Shown piece by piece: positions 1 through 7,386 of a DNA stretch of 25,804 bases. Each line of letters opens with the position of its first letter. The first letter of the stretch is position 1. A program made the translations under genes and the position numbers. Location: positions 1-25,804 of the forward strand of contig JAEWQH010000099.1 in the NCBI GenBank assembly GCA_023399275.1, read 5' to 3'. The notes under the pieces are model-generated. The model searched no databases. It had not been told where the DNA came from and worked only from the letters and a program-made list of their open reading frames with translations. This DNA is from Bacillota bacterium. Its GTDB lineage: Bacteria; Bacillota; Clostridia; Christensenellales; CAG-138.

Positions 1-1564
1 TGCGGACGAGCTTGTAGACCGGCGTGATCAGCGTGGTAAACCCGCCGATGTCCGTGTGATTGATGCTCATACCGCTGATGCCGCCGCTGAGGATGCCGGT
101 GATGCTCGAGGCGAGCCCGTCGTGGCGGTCGAAGGTCGGCGTCTGGTCGCCCGTCCAGTAACACACGGCATGGTGGTTTCCGCCTGCGCCGCCGCTGCGC
201 GAGAAGACGAAGAAGTCGCTTTCGCGCCCCGTCTGCGCGATCAGCTCGCGGTTGAGCTTTTGCCAGAGCACCGGGGTCTCGCAGTGCGCCGTGACCGCGT
301 CTGCCCCCGCCGAAACCGAGTCGAGCGGCACGTACTCGCCGTAGTCCGCCATCCAGCCGGAGAGCCCGCGCTCCACCATGCCCTCCAGCATTCTATGTTT
401 GAGCCAGGCATACGCGTCGGGATTGGTCAGATCGACCATCACAAAGCGATACTCTTTTCCCGTGAAAAAGTGCTGCTCATAGTCTTTGCCGTCCGCCCGG
501 CGTACGAAATATCCCAGCGCATGCCCTTCGGTGTAGAGCGGATTCTCCTCCGAGAGCGAGAGGAAGGGGTTTGCGTAGCCGAGCAGCGCGATGCCGCGCG
601 CGCGCAGCGCCTGCGACCAGCGTAAAAAATCGGGATACAGCGCCTCGTCCGGATACCAGCGCCACCAGAGCGGCGGGCCGCCGTTTTTGCCGCGCCTGCC
701 CTGCCAGTCCTCAATCCAAAGCGCGCAGACTTTCGCGCCGTGCCTCTCGCAGGCGTCGATGACGCGCGTTGCAGCTTTCGCGCCGCCGCGCAGGCCGAGG
801 ATGGTGCCGTAGGCAAACGCAGGCAGCGGCTTGAGCCGCCCCGTGACCGCCGTGTGCCGCTCGATGAGCGCCAGCGGCGAGTCTGCGCAAAAGAGCCAGC
901 CGGAGAGAGAGCCGCCGACCGCGTCCAGCGTGACGAGGCGGCGGTTTTTGCGGCAGAGGTCAAAGTGGTAGATCGTCGATTGATCAAGGCAGAACGCGCG
1001 GTTTTCGCTCGTGACGAATACCGGCATCGGCGCATAGGTGGTAAACGCATCGCCCGACGCGCCGGGGCTGACGAGGTTGACGAGTGCGCTGAGCGGCTGC
1101 GCGCCGCGGCCGATGCCCTGCTCGCTTACGCAGAGGTGAAAGCGCTTGCCGCGCATGCTCAGGTGCGTAAACTGTTCGCCAAAGCCATAGAAGTCCTCGC
1201 CGGCCCCGGCGGTAAAGCGCAGGCGTATCTCGTCGTATCCGGCCAGCGAGAGCGAAAAACGCAGTCCTTCGGGCGCTGCGGCAAAGCGCAGGGTAAACGG
1301 CGTGCTTGCTTCATCCGCGAGCGTGCCGGAGAGCGTGACGCCGTTTTCCTCGAAGCCTGCGGAGAACTCCGCCCTGCCGTATGCGCAGGCGCGTACGCGG
1401 CGGTTGAGCTGCACGCTGCCAAACAGCGTCTTCGGCTGCATGGCGGTGCGAAGACCCGCAAGAAACCGCGCGCCGCAGCACAGCAGCTCCCGCCCCTTCG
1501 TGCGGATGCGAAAGCCGGACGCCGTGCGCTCGAACTCATATGGTCCAAATGAAATCTGCTGCAT
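1..1564 (-). CDS. GH31 alpha-glycosidase, YihQ-like (C-terminus beyond left edge)
   Basis: The reading frame starts at ATG 1564-1562 and stays open to base 1, giving about 521 residues; the stop lies outside the window. The frame contains WMADYGEYVP, where Asp407 is the expected GH31 nucleophile, and WTGDQ, where Asp473 is the expected acid/base. Spacing and neighbouring residues follow E. coli YihQ (Asp405, Asp472; from memory), including HTDIGG. The residues that read the sulfonate in YihQ are mostly changed: Gln288 is Glu285, Arg301 is Pro298, Tyr508 is Phe509, while the Trp is kept. It is therefore a retaining alpha-glycosidase related to sulfoquinovosidases but probably not one. No signal peptide is visible, so it should act in the cytoplasm on sugar brought in by the symporter gene 14 bp upstream. 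A GAGGAAG ribosome site overlaps that gene's stop region, which suggests translational coupling. Substrate unknown. Confidence 0.9.
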   Translation of the reverse strand, partial: MQQISFGPYEFERTASGFRIRTKGRELLCCGARFLAGLRTAMQPKTLFGSVQLNRRVRACAYGRAEFSAGFEENGVTLSGTLADEASTPFTLRFAAAPEGLRFSLSLAGYDEIRLRFTAGAGEDFYGFGEQFTHLSMRGKRFHLCVSEQGIGRGAQPLSALVNLVSPGASGDAFTTYAPMPVFVTSENRAFCLDQSTIYHFDLCRKNRRLVTLDAVGGSLSGWLFCADSPLALIERHTAVTGRLKPLPAFAYGTILGLRGGAKAATRVIDACERHGAKVCALWIEDWQGRRGKNGGPPLWWRWYPDEALYPDFLRWSQALRARGIALLGYANPFLSLSEENPLYTEGHALGYFVRRADGKDYEQHFFTGKEYRFVMVDLTNPDAYAWLKHRMLEGMVERGLSGWMADYGEYVPLDSVSAGADAVTAHCETPVLWQKLNRELIAQTGRESDFFVFSRSGGAGGNHHAVCYWTGDQTPTFDRHDGLASSITGILSGGISGMSINHTDIGGFTTLITPVYKLVR

Positions 1565-1578
1565 AACGCTAGGCTTCC

Positions 1579-3072
1579 TCACGCGGCAGGATCCGTGCCG
1601 GCCGCAGGCGCGGGGCAGGGCTGGCCGACCCACATGTCGCCAAACGCCATACCGGAGATGCGCTCGCAAGCTGCGATCTGCTCCGGATCCTGCGTGGGCA
1701 TGCCGGTCTCGCGCTTGTGCGCGATGGCGGCGTGCATGCCGGCGTAAGCCTTTTTATCGAGGCGGTACTTCACGCCGAGGATGACGGCGGCGATCGTAAA
1801 GAGAATCGGCACGATCGTGAACATGATGCGCACGCCGAGCAGCGCGGTTTGCGTCTGCACGATGGCCTGGCCTGCGGAGGACTCGACATAGCCGAAGAGA
1901 TCCAGCGCGATACCGGTCAAAAAGATCGCGATTCCGCTTGAAAACGTGCGCACGAATGTTGCCATGCCCGCGTAGATGCCGCTGCCGTGGGTGCCGGTGA
2001 TCATCTCGTCGGTATCCGGCAGGTCCGGCAGCAGCGTATACGGCACGAAGGCGGATGCGCTGGCGCCGAGGCCGCTGAGCACGCAGACGAGCAGTATGAC
2101 GGGCAGCCCGGCTTTCGCGCCGAGGAAGAAGGCGATGGCGAGGCCGAGAATGCGCACGGGCAGCGTCGTATACGCCGGAACGTGTTTGCCATATTTCTTC
2201 GCGATCCAGTTGTTAAACGGAAGAACAAGGATGCCGACGACCATCGAGATGCCGGATACGATGGTCATCAGTTCGCTGCGCTTGAGGATGTCGCTCAGCC
2301 AAAAAGCGGTTACGGCGGTGAAGATGTCCGTCGCGGCCTGCGCGCAGATGAAGATGCCGACGAACTGCAGGAAGGTCTTGTTTTTGAGGGCCTTGCCAAA
2401 CTGCCGCATCAGATCGGGCAGCTTGAGCACTTCGCTCTCGGCGTAGTCGGGGTTTTCCCAGGTGGTGAAAAACGTGATCAGAATCGGCAGCGCGAAGAAG
2501 AGCGCGAAGATGCCGCTCATGAGCAGATAGCGCTCCGGCGTGCGGGTCGCCTCGCCGCCAAGGATCATCGGCGGCACGGTCACGGAGATCGTCGCGGCGA
2601 TGTTGGAGACGAGGATGCGGATGCTGCTGTAGCCTGCGCGCGCCTCGTAATCGTCCACCATATCCGGCAGCAGCGCGTTGTAGGGTACCTGAATAATGGA
2701 AAAAGAGGTCGAAAACAGCAGGTACATGACGATGTAGTAGACAAATTTCAGCGAAACGCTCTGGATGCCGAAGCTGTACCACAGCGCGGTGAACGTAATA
2801 AACACCGGAACGACCCCGATGAGCAGGAAGATCCGCCGCCGCCCAAAGCGCGAGCGCGTCCGGTCGGTGATCATCCCCAGCGTGGGGTCAACGATGGCAT
2901 CCCAAAACTTGCCGGCCATGACGATCACGCCGGCGAGCGCCGCCGGTATGCCCTCGATCGTGACGAGAAAGTTGAGAAAGAGCAGCGATGTCAGTGCGAA
3001 CGCGCCGCCGCCGAGAACGTCCGCCGCGGCATAGCCGAACTTGGATCCGAGCGTATATTTTTTGTTGGACAT
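1579..3072 (-). CDS. GPH-family sugar:cation symporter (MelB/YihO/XynP type)
   Basis: 497 residues, rich in hydrophobic segments compatible with twelve membrane helices. The GPH/MelB family signature lies in the first quarter: a KFWDAIVDPTLG stretch followed by DRTRSRFGRRR. This family brings in glycosides with Na+ or H+. The gene is the first of a leftward pair with the GH31 gene, so it probably imports the glycoside that GH31 cleaves. The start at 3072 is preceded by AAAGGCGG. A strong promoter and an operator-like dyad lie 85 to 145 bp upstream. The C-terminus ends in a polar Ala/Pro-rich tail. Family is secure; substrate is not. Confidence 0.93.
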   Translation of the reverse strand: MSNKKYTLGSKFGYAAADVLGGGAFALTSLLFLNFLVTIEGIPAALAGVIVMAGKFWDAIVDPTLGMITDRTRSRFGRRRIFLLIGVVPVFITFTALWYSFGIQSVSLKFVYYIVMYLLFSTSFSIIQVPYNALLPDMVDDYEARAGYSSIRILVSNIAATISVTVPPMILGGEATRTPERYLLMSGIFALFFALPILITFFTTWENPDYAESEVLKLPDLMRQFGKALKNKTFLQFVGIFICAQAATDIFTAVTAFWLSDILKRSELMTIVSGISMVVGILVLPFNNWIAKKYGKHVPAYTTLPVRILGLAIAFFLGAKAGLPVILLVCVLSGLGASASAFVPYTLLPDLPDTDEMITGTHGSGIYAGMATFVRTFSSGIAIFLTGIALDLFGYVESSAGQAIVQTQTALLGVRIMFTIVPILFTIAAVILGVKYRLDKKAYAGMHAAIAHKRETGMPTQDPEQIAACERISGMAFGDMWVGQPCPAPAAGTDPAA

Positions 3073-3156
3073 GGCAAAGAACCGCCTTTCAGCTCATAAG
3101 AATGGATCTGGATGCGGGTGAGAGATGCGGGTGGGATGAATAAGGGTGAGGACAAA

Positions 3157-3177
3157 TTGATTAGACGAATTAATCAA
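3157..3177. promoter_or_regulatory. Operator-like dyad at the start of the symporter-GH31 transcript
   Basis: Perfect 7-bp inverted repeat TTGATTA / TAATCAA with a 7-bp centre. Relative to the leftward promoter next to it, it covers about +5 to +25 of the transcript, a classic position for a repressor that blocks elongation or open-complex escape. The binding protein is unknown; the AraC regulator 1.4 kb away or an off-window repressor are candidates. Confidence 0.6.
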
Positions 3178-3187
3178 ATGCAATACT

Positions 3188-3216
3188 AGAATACGCACTC
3201 CGGCGACGCTTGTCAA
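3188..3216 (-). promoter_or_regulatory. Leftward sigma-70-type promoter for symporter and GH31
   Basis: On the minus strand there is a consensus -35 TTGACA (3216-3211), a 17-bp spacer and a -10 TATTCT (3193-3188). Initiation would fall near 3181, giving a leader of about 110 nt. The -35 sits inside a 13-bp palindrome, CGCTTG-T-CAAGCG (3207-3219), which could be a second protein-binding site. The remainder of this 340-bp gap, 3220-3412, holds no gene and no convincing rightward promoter; a weak TATCAT (3287-3292) is the best -10 candidate for the kinase gene. Confidence 0.7.
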
Positions 3217-3412
3217 GCGGGAGTTGTAGAAAATGCGAAAACGGGCGTTGTTTGGGGATAGTTGCGCGCACAAAGCGGCGCGAAGTTATCATTTCCGCTT
3301 GCTTATTTGATAGAAATTCCTGCGTTCCGGGCGGCATATTGCGGCGCGGATGCGCTGCGTTTAGCATAGAGATGAAGAGTGTGCTGCGGCGCATAGAGGA
3401 CAGGAGAAGACG

Positions 3413-4489
3413 ATGCAGGAGATTTTGAAGAGCTTTCCGATCGAGGGGAACGCAACCGTCTGCGAGCCGTATGGCAGCGGGCACATCAACGACACCTATC
3501 GCGTGGAGACGGATACGGGGCGGCAATACATCCTGCAGCGGATCAATACACGCGTATTTCCGGATGTGGACGGCCTGATGCACAACATCGCGGCGGTCAC
3601 CGCGTTTCTGGGCGAACGCGCCAGGGATCCGCGCGAAGCGATGCACCTTGTGCGTACCAACGACGGCGCGCCGTATGCAAGGGATGCGCAGAACGGCTGC
3701 TGGCGCGTATACGATTTTGTGACGGGCAGCGTGTGCCTGCAGAAGATCGAGCGCGCGCAGGATTTCTACGAGTGCGGCTATGCTTTTGGCAACTTTCAGC
3801 GGATGATGGCGCAGTTTCCCGCGCAGACGCTGTTTGAGACCATACCCAACTTTCACAACACGCCGGATCGCTACCGCAAGCTTGAGCAGGCGATCGCGGA
3901 GGATCGCGCGGGCCGTGTCAAGGATGCCGCCGAGGAGATCGCGTTTGCGCGCTCGCTTGCGAAGGAGGCGGGGGAGCTGCATGCGCTGCGCGAAAGCGGC
4001 GCGCTGCCGACGCGCGTAACGCATAATGATACGAAGATCAACAACGTGCTCATGGATGAAGCGACGGGAAAAGCGCTCTGCGTGATCGATCTGGATACCG
4101 TTATGCCGGGGCTTGCCGCCTACGACTTCGGCGACTCCATCCGCTTCGGCGCGGCGAGCGCGGCGGAGGACGAGGAGGACATCAGCCGCATGTGGCTGGA
4201 TGTGAATCTGTTTGCGATCTATACGCGCGGCTTTCTCGCCGCCTGTAAAGACCTCGGCGCGCTGGAGATCGAGACGCTGCCGCTCGGCGCGTTCACCATG
4301 ACGCAGGAATGCGGCGTGCGCTTCTTGACGGACTATCTGTCGGGTGACACGTATTTCAAGATCCACCGGCCGGATCACAACCTCATCCGCTGCCGCACGC
4401 AGTTTACGCTGGCGGCCGATATCCGCCGCCATATGCCGCGGCTCAAGGAGATCGTTCTTGCCTGTGCCGCAGGCGGCGCGCAGGCGTGA
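3413..4489 (+). CDS. NahK-like sugar 1-kinase (APH-fold phosphotransferase)
   Basis: 358 residues, about the length of Bifidobacterium N-acetylhexosamine 1-kinase. The catalytic loop reads RVTHNDTKINNVL with His204-Asn205-Asp206, and the metal-binding IDLDTVMPG contains Asp226/Asp228, followed by YDFGDSIRFGA; this arrangement is close to NahK as I recall it. The N-terminal lobe has GSGHINDTYRV in the nucleotide-loop position. NahK phosphorylates GlcNAc/GalNAc at C1 in the cytoplasm, feeding a uridylyltransferase. The start at 3413 follows AGGAGA. It opens the rightward half of the locus, so it plausibly phosphorylates the sugar released by GH31. The exact sugar is inference; other anomeric kinases of this fold are possible. 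Confidence 0.82.
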   Translation: MQEILKSFPIEGNATVCEPYGSGHINDTYRVETDTGRQYILQRINTRVFPDVDGLMHNIAAVTAFLGERARDPREAMHLVRTNDGAPYARDAQNGCWRVYDFVTGSVCLQKIERAQDFYECGYAFGNFQRMMAQFPAQTLFETIPNFHNTPDRYRKLEQAIAEDRAGRVKDAAEEIAFARSLAKEAGELHALRESGALPTRVTHNDTKINNVLMDEATGKALCVIDLDTVMPGLAAYDFGDSIRFGAASAAEDEEDISRMWLDVNLFAIYTRGFLAACKDLGALEIETLPLGAFTMTQECGVRFLTDYLSGDTYFKIHRPDHNLIRCRTQFTLAADIRRHMPRLKEIVLACAAGGAQA

Positions 4490-4508
4490 TTTCCGGCGTC
4501 TGAAGCTT

Positions 4509-4536
4509 GGCGCGCGGACGCGCCTTGGGGTATAAT
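4509..4536 (+). promoter_or_regulatory. Promoter of the AraC gene, with a hairpin over the spacer
   Basis: A perfect -10 TATAAT lies at 4531-4536, with a poor -35 TTGGCG at 4507-4512 (spacing 18). An inverted repeat GGCGCG / CGCGCC (4509-4524, loop CGGA) fills the -35 to -10 interval. It could be a protein-binding site or the weak 3' hairpin of the kinase transcript ending at 4489. The weak -35 suggests an activator or autoregulation. Confidence 0.6.
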
Positions 4537-4581
4537 GATACCGTCACCAACGATGCGCGCAGGCAGGCGGGAGGCGGCAGG

Positions 4582-5748
4582 ATGATCCAAAACCTAAATC
4601 AGTTCACCTTTGCGGCATTCGGCGAGATCTTGCCGGAGGCGGAGCATGTGCGCGGCTTTCCGCAAGCGCCGGAGTGGACGGTTGAGAGCGTACCTTTCAC
4701 GGCGGAGGAGGTTTGGGTCTACCGCGCTGAAGGCGCGCCGACCTACCTCGAGATCGAGCGCGGAACGGCCGCGCTTGCGGTCTCGCGCGAGGGTGAGGCG
4801 CTGGAGTATTTCTATCTCGATAAACCCGTGCGTCTGCGCGCGGGGGTGTGCTTTGCCATCGTCCCGCGCGGCGGAGGCAGCGTTCGCCGTGCCATCCACC
4901 AAGACGGCACATGGGGGAAGCTCCGCCTGCTCGAGGCCGCCTCGCTGCAGCTGCACATCAAAAACAGGCTGGACGTGTGTGCCATCTACACGCTTTTCTA
5001 CCAGGAAAAGGAGCGGGGATTTCTCTTTAAGGGCGAGGCGCACGACATGCCCGAGCTCGTCTATGTAGACCAAGGCGCGCTGCATAACGTCGTCAACGGA
5101 ACGGATACGCTGCTTACGCAGGGAGAGATGATGATCTATGGCCCGGGGCTGTGGCATATGCAGTATGCCGACGTAGACGTGGAGCCGCGGTTCATCACGG
5201 TGTCGTTTGATCTTGCGGGCGACGTGCCGGACCGCCTCTTCAACCGCAGGATCCCGCTTGGCGCAGAGGCTGCCGCGCTATTGCGGCGCATGCTTGAGGA
5301 GCGGGAGAAAAACGGCCCCTACAGTGGAGATATCATCCTTTGCTCGCTGCAGATGCTGCTGCTCTCCGTTTTGCAGAGCAGCGAGAGGGCGGAGCCGCGG
5401 CTCAAGACGCCCGCTTCGCTGCACAACGAGAATGCGATGGTCAACGCTGCGCTGCGCTTTATCTCCGCGCACATCACCCAGAAGCTCTCCGTGCCATTTG
5501 TGGCAAAGCGCTGCAATGTCAGCGCGTCCCGGCTGACCGCGCTGTTTCAGGAGCGGCTGGCTATCACGCCGGCCGAGTATATCCGCCGCGTCAAGCTGGA
5601 GGAGAGCAAGCTGCTCATCCGCGCGGGGGAGATGAACGTCTCCGAGATCGCGGCGCACCTGAACTATTCCAGTGTGCAGCAGTTTTCGCGGCAGTTCAAG
5701 ACGAAATTTGGCGTTTCGCCGAGCGAGTTTGCAAAATCGATCCGCTGA
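4582..5748 (+). CDS. AraC-family regulator with two cupin-like sensor halves
   Basis: 388 residues from ATG 4582, chosen because GGGAGG sits 7 bp upstream and the start lies downstream of the TATAAT promoter; a TTG further up (4507) would overlap that promoter. The last 100 residues hold the two AraC helix-turn-helix units, LSVPFVAKRCNVSASRL and NVSEIAAHLNYSSVQQFSR, ending in FKTKFGVSPSEF. Residues about 130-215 resemble the usual AraC cupin (MPELVYVDQGALHNVV, MMIYGPGLWH). Residues 1-125 are an additional beta-rich segment whose start (FAAFGEIL) recalls ureidoglycolate-lyase-like cupins. It probably senses a sugar or sugar phosphate and controls the flanking operons. It lies between the kinase and YhcH-like genes. 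Confidence 0.9.
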   Translation: MIQNLNQFTFAAFGEILPEAEHVRGFPQAPEWTVESVPFTAEEVWVYRAEGAPTYLEIERGTAALAVSREGEALEYFYLDKPVRLRAGVCFAIVPRGGGSVRRAIHQDGTWGKLRLLEAASLQLHIKNRLDVCAIYTLFYQEKERGFLFKGEAHDMPELVYVDQGALHNVVNGTDTLLTQGEMMIYGPGLWHMQYADVDVEPRFITVSFDLAGDVPDRLFNRRIPLGAEAAALLRRMLEEREKNGPYSGDIILCSLQMLLLSVLQSSERAEPRLKTPASLHNENAMVNAALRFISAHITQKLSVPFVAKRCNVSASRLTALFQERLAITPAEYIRRVKLEESKLLIRAGEMNVSEIAAHLNYSSVQQFSRQFKTKFGVSPSEFAKSIR

Positions 5749-5774
5749 GGCGGGGTGGAAAGAAGGTTTTTTCG

Positions 5775-6245
5775 ATGGTGATCGACGGAATCGGGCATGC
5801 GGCGCAATATGCCGCGCTCGGCAAAGGCATTGAAACGGCGCTGCGCTTTTTTGCGGCGTATGCGGACGACGGGGCGGACCTGCCCGCGCGCACGGAGCTG
5901 GACGGGGCCCGCATCTTCGTCAACGGCGTAAACTATACGACCGTGCAGAAGCCGCAGGGGCAGTTGGAGGCACATAAAAAGTATATCGACGTGATGTATG
6001 TTGTAGAGGGCGAGGAGCGGTTCTTCTACAAGCCGTTTTCCGGGGTGACGCGGGTGACCATGCCCTACGATACCGACCGGGAGTGCGCGCTGGCCGAGAT
6101 CGACGCGGATGCGGCGCAGGTGCGTTTTTCGGCGGGACAGTTTCTCATCTTCTTTCCGCAGGACGGGCACCTGGCGGCGCAGCTCTGGGATAAGCCCTGC
6201 AAGGTGCGAAAGTTCATCGCCAAGGTCGCGGTCGATACGCTTTAG
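5775..6245 (+). CDS. YhcH/YjgK/YiaL (DUF386, EbgC-like) family protein
   Basis: 156 residues, the usual length of this cupin-fold family. Recognisable elements are VNYTTVQKP, EAHKKYIDVMYVVEG with His67 and Asp72, and the FPQDGHLAAQ loop with His132; these histidine/acidic positions form the family's metal site. Members accompany sialic-acid, beta-galactoside and other sugar operons and have been linked to sugar anomer interconversion. The gene starts 26 bp after the AraC stop with AAGAAGG upstream and is the last rightward gene before a strong hairpin. A role in supplying the right anomer to the C1 kinase is inference. Confidence 0.9.
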   Translation: MVIDGIGHAAQYAALGKGIETALRFFAAYADDGADLPARTELDGARIFVNGVNYTTVQKPQGQLEAHKKYIDVMYVVEGEERFFYKPFSGVTRVTMPYDTDRECALAEIDADAAQVRFSAGQFLIFFPQDGHLAAQLWDKPCKVRKFIAKVAVDTL

Positions 6246-6258
6246 CCAAGCCGTGCGA

Positions 6259-6297
6259 ATAACGCCCCGCGGAACCTTCGGTTCCGCGGGGCGTTAT
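6259..6297. terminator. Bidirectional hairpin between convergent genes
   Basis: Perfect 17-bp stem, ATAACGCCCCGCGGAAC (6259-6275) pairing with 6281-6297, loop CTTCG. It lies 13 bp after the YhcH-like stop and 15 bp after the leftward beta-propeller gene's stop. There is no T-tract on either side, so termination may rely on stem strength or a partner factor. Confidence 0.8.
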
Positions 6298-6312
6298 GCT
6301 GCTTCGGCCGGC

Positions 6313-7359
6313 TTATTTCGCGATCTCGACCACGAGATGTTCGATGGCCGTGTGGCGGTGCATGTATACCACGTTGAGGCGACCTTGTTTATCCCTGCAC
6401 ATGGCGGGTTGGCATTTGTTGCCCGGCGCGGGCGCCAGCTCCAGGATGTTTTGCCAGGTGGTTCCCTCGTCGCGGCTCATGGCGAGCGTCAGCGGGCTGC
6501 GCTCGTGCCAGTCTGTCTCCGGCGTGTCGTTATACGCCATGAGAATAGTCTCGTCGTCCCAACTGATCACGTCGATCTTGGATTCGTTGTTGAGGATGCC
6601 GCTCGGCACGGGTTTCGACCAGGTGCGCCCGCCGTCGCGGCTTTCGCAGGTATAGGAGGGGAGGCTGCGGTTTCCCGCCGAGCCCCAGCCGGTGTTGCCC
6701 GGGCAGGTGCGCGAAAAGAGGCGGATCACGCCGTTTGGCCGCAGGCACAGCGCCGGTTCGCGGATGAGGTTTCCGTCGTCCGCATAGAGAATCGGCCCCT
6801 GCTCGAAGGTCTCGCCGTCGTCATGGCTGATGTAGATGCGGATCGCGCCGAAGTATTTATCCGGCAGTTCGCTGCTTGTGCAGGCGAAAACGATCGTTCC
6901 GTCCGGCAGCAGCACGCTGTCGTTGCTCGCGTGGCCGGAGGTGATGCTTGCGGGGTGTGCGGGCAGCCAGGTGCGCCCGCCGTCCTGCGTCTTGCGCATC
7001 CAGAGCTCGTCCCGGCCGTTGCACCAGGTGGTGAAGTTCACCTCGGTATCCAGAAACTTTGCAAACAGCAGCGTGATTTCACCCTTCCGGTTCTTGATCC
7101 AGATCGGGTCGTGGCAGCAGTAGCGGATATCGCAGCCGACCGCGTCGGGATTCGACCACGCGGCTGCGCCGGGCTCCAGCACGGAGACCCAGTCCTTCGC
7201 GTCGCGCCCCATCGGGTCGCCGTTCCACTGTAAAAAGCCGCCGTTCCAGACTGCGAGCAGATTCCCATTGTCCGCCATGGTGAGGCTCGGCATGTGATAA
7301 CACTGCCGCTCGTCGAACCACGCGACGACCCATTTTCGATCGATGATCTTTGCCTGCAT
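6313..7359 (-). CDS. Sialidase-like beta-propeller (BNR/Asp-box) enzyme, cytoplasmic
   Basis: 348 residues with four Asp-box repeats: TQDGGRTW (124-131), SHDDGETF (178-185), SRDGGRTW (240-247) and SRDEGTTW (295-302). The end, QGRLNVVYMHRHTAIEHLVVE, is typical of the BNR_2 sialidase-like group. This fold includes sialidases but also other exo-glycosidases and lyases, so the reaction cannot be assigned. There is no signal peptide, so it should act inside the cell. It is the last gene of the leftward import operon, 27 bp after the TIM-barrel gene, with AAAGGAG before its start. There is no sialic-acid catabolic gene in the window, which argues against a true sialidase. Confidence 0.85.
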   Translation of the reverse strand: MQAKIIDRKWVVAWFDERQCYHMPSLTMADNGNLLAVWNGGFLQWNGDPMGRDAKDWVSVLEPGAAAWSNPDAVGCDIRYCCHDPIWIKNRKGEITLLFAKFLDTEVNFTTWCNGRDELWMRKTQDGGRTWLPAHPASITSGHASNDSVLLPDGTIVFACTSSELPDKYFGAIRIYISHDDGETFEQGPILYADDGNLIREPALCLRPNGVIRLFSRTCPGNTGWGSAGNRSLPSYTCESRDGGRTWSKPVPSGILNNESKIDVISWDDETILMAYNDTPETDWHERSPLTLAMSRDEGTTWQNILELAPAPGNKCQPAMCRDKQGRLNVVYMHRHTAIEHLVVEIAK

Positions 7360-7386
7360 AATGACTCCTTTGCTCTTGTGATTCGC

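Noticed and set aside
3170..4432. 420-codon open frame on the minus strand opposite the kinase gene
   Set aside because: It overlaps the symporter promoter and the NahK-like gene with intact catalytic motifs; composition is Arg/Ala-rich shadow type.
1..6245. Sulfoquinovose degradation locus
   Set aside because: The symporter and YihQ-like GH31 suggest it, but the sulfonate-binding residues are mostly changed and no sulfosugar isomerase, aldolase or transketolase is present.
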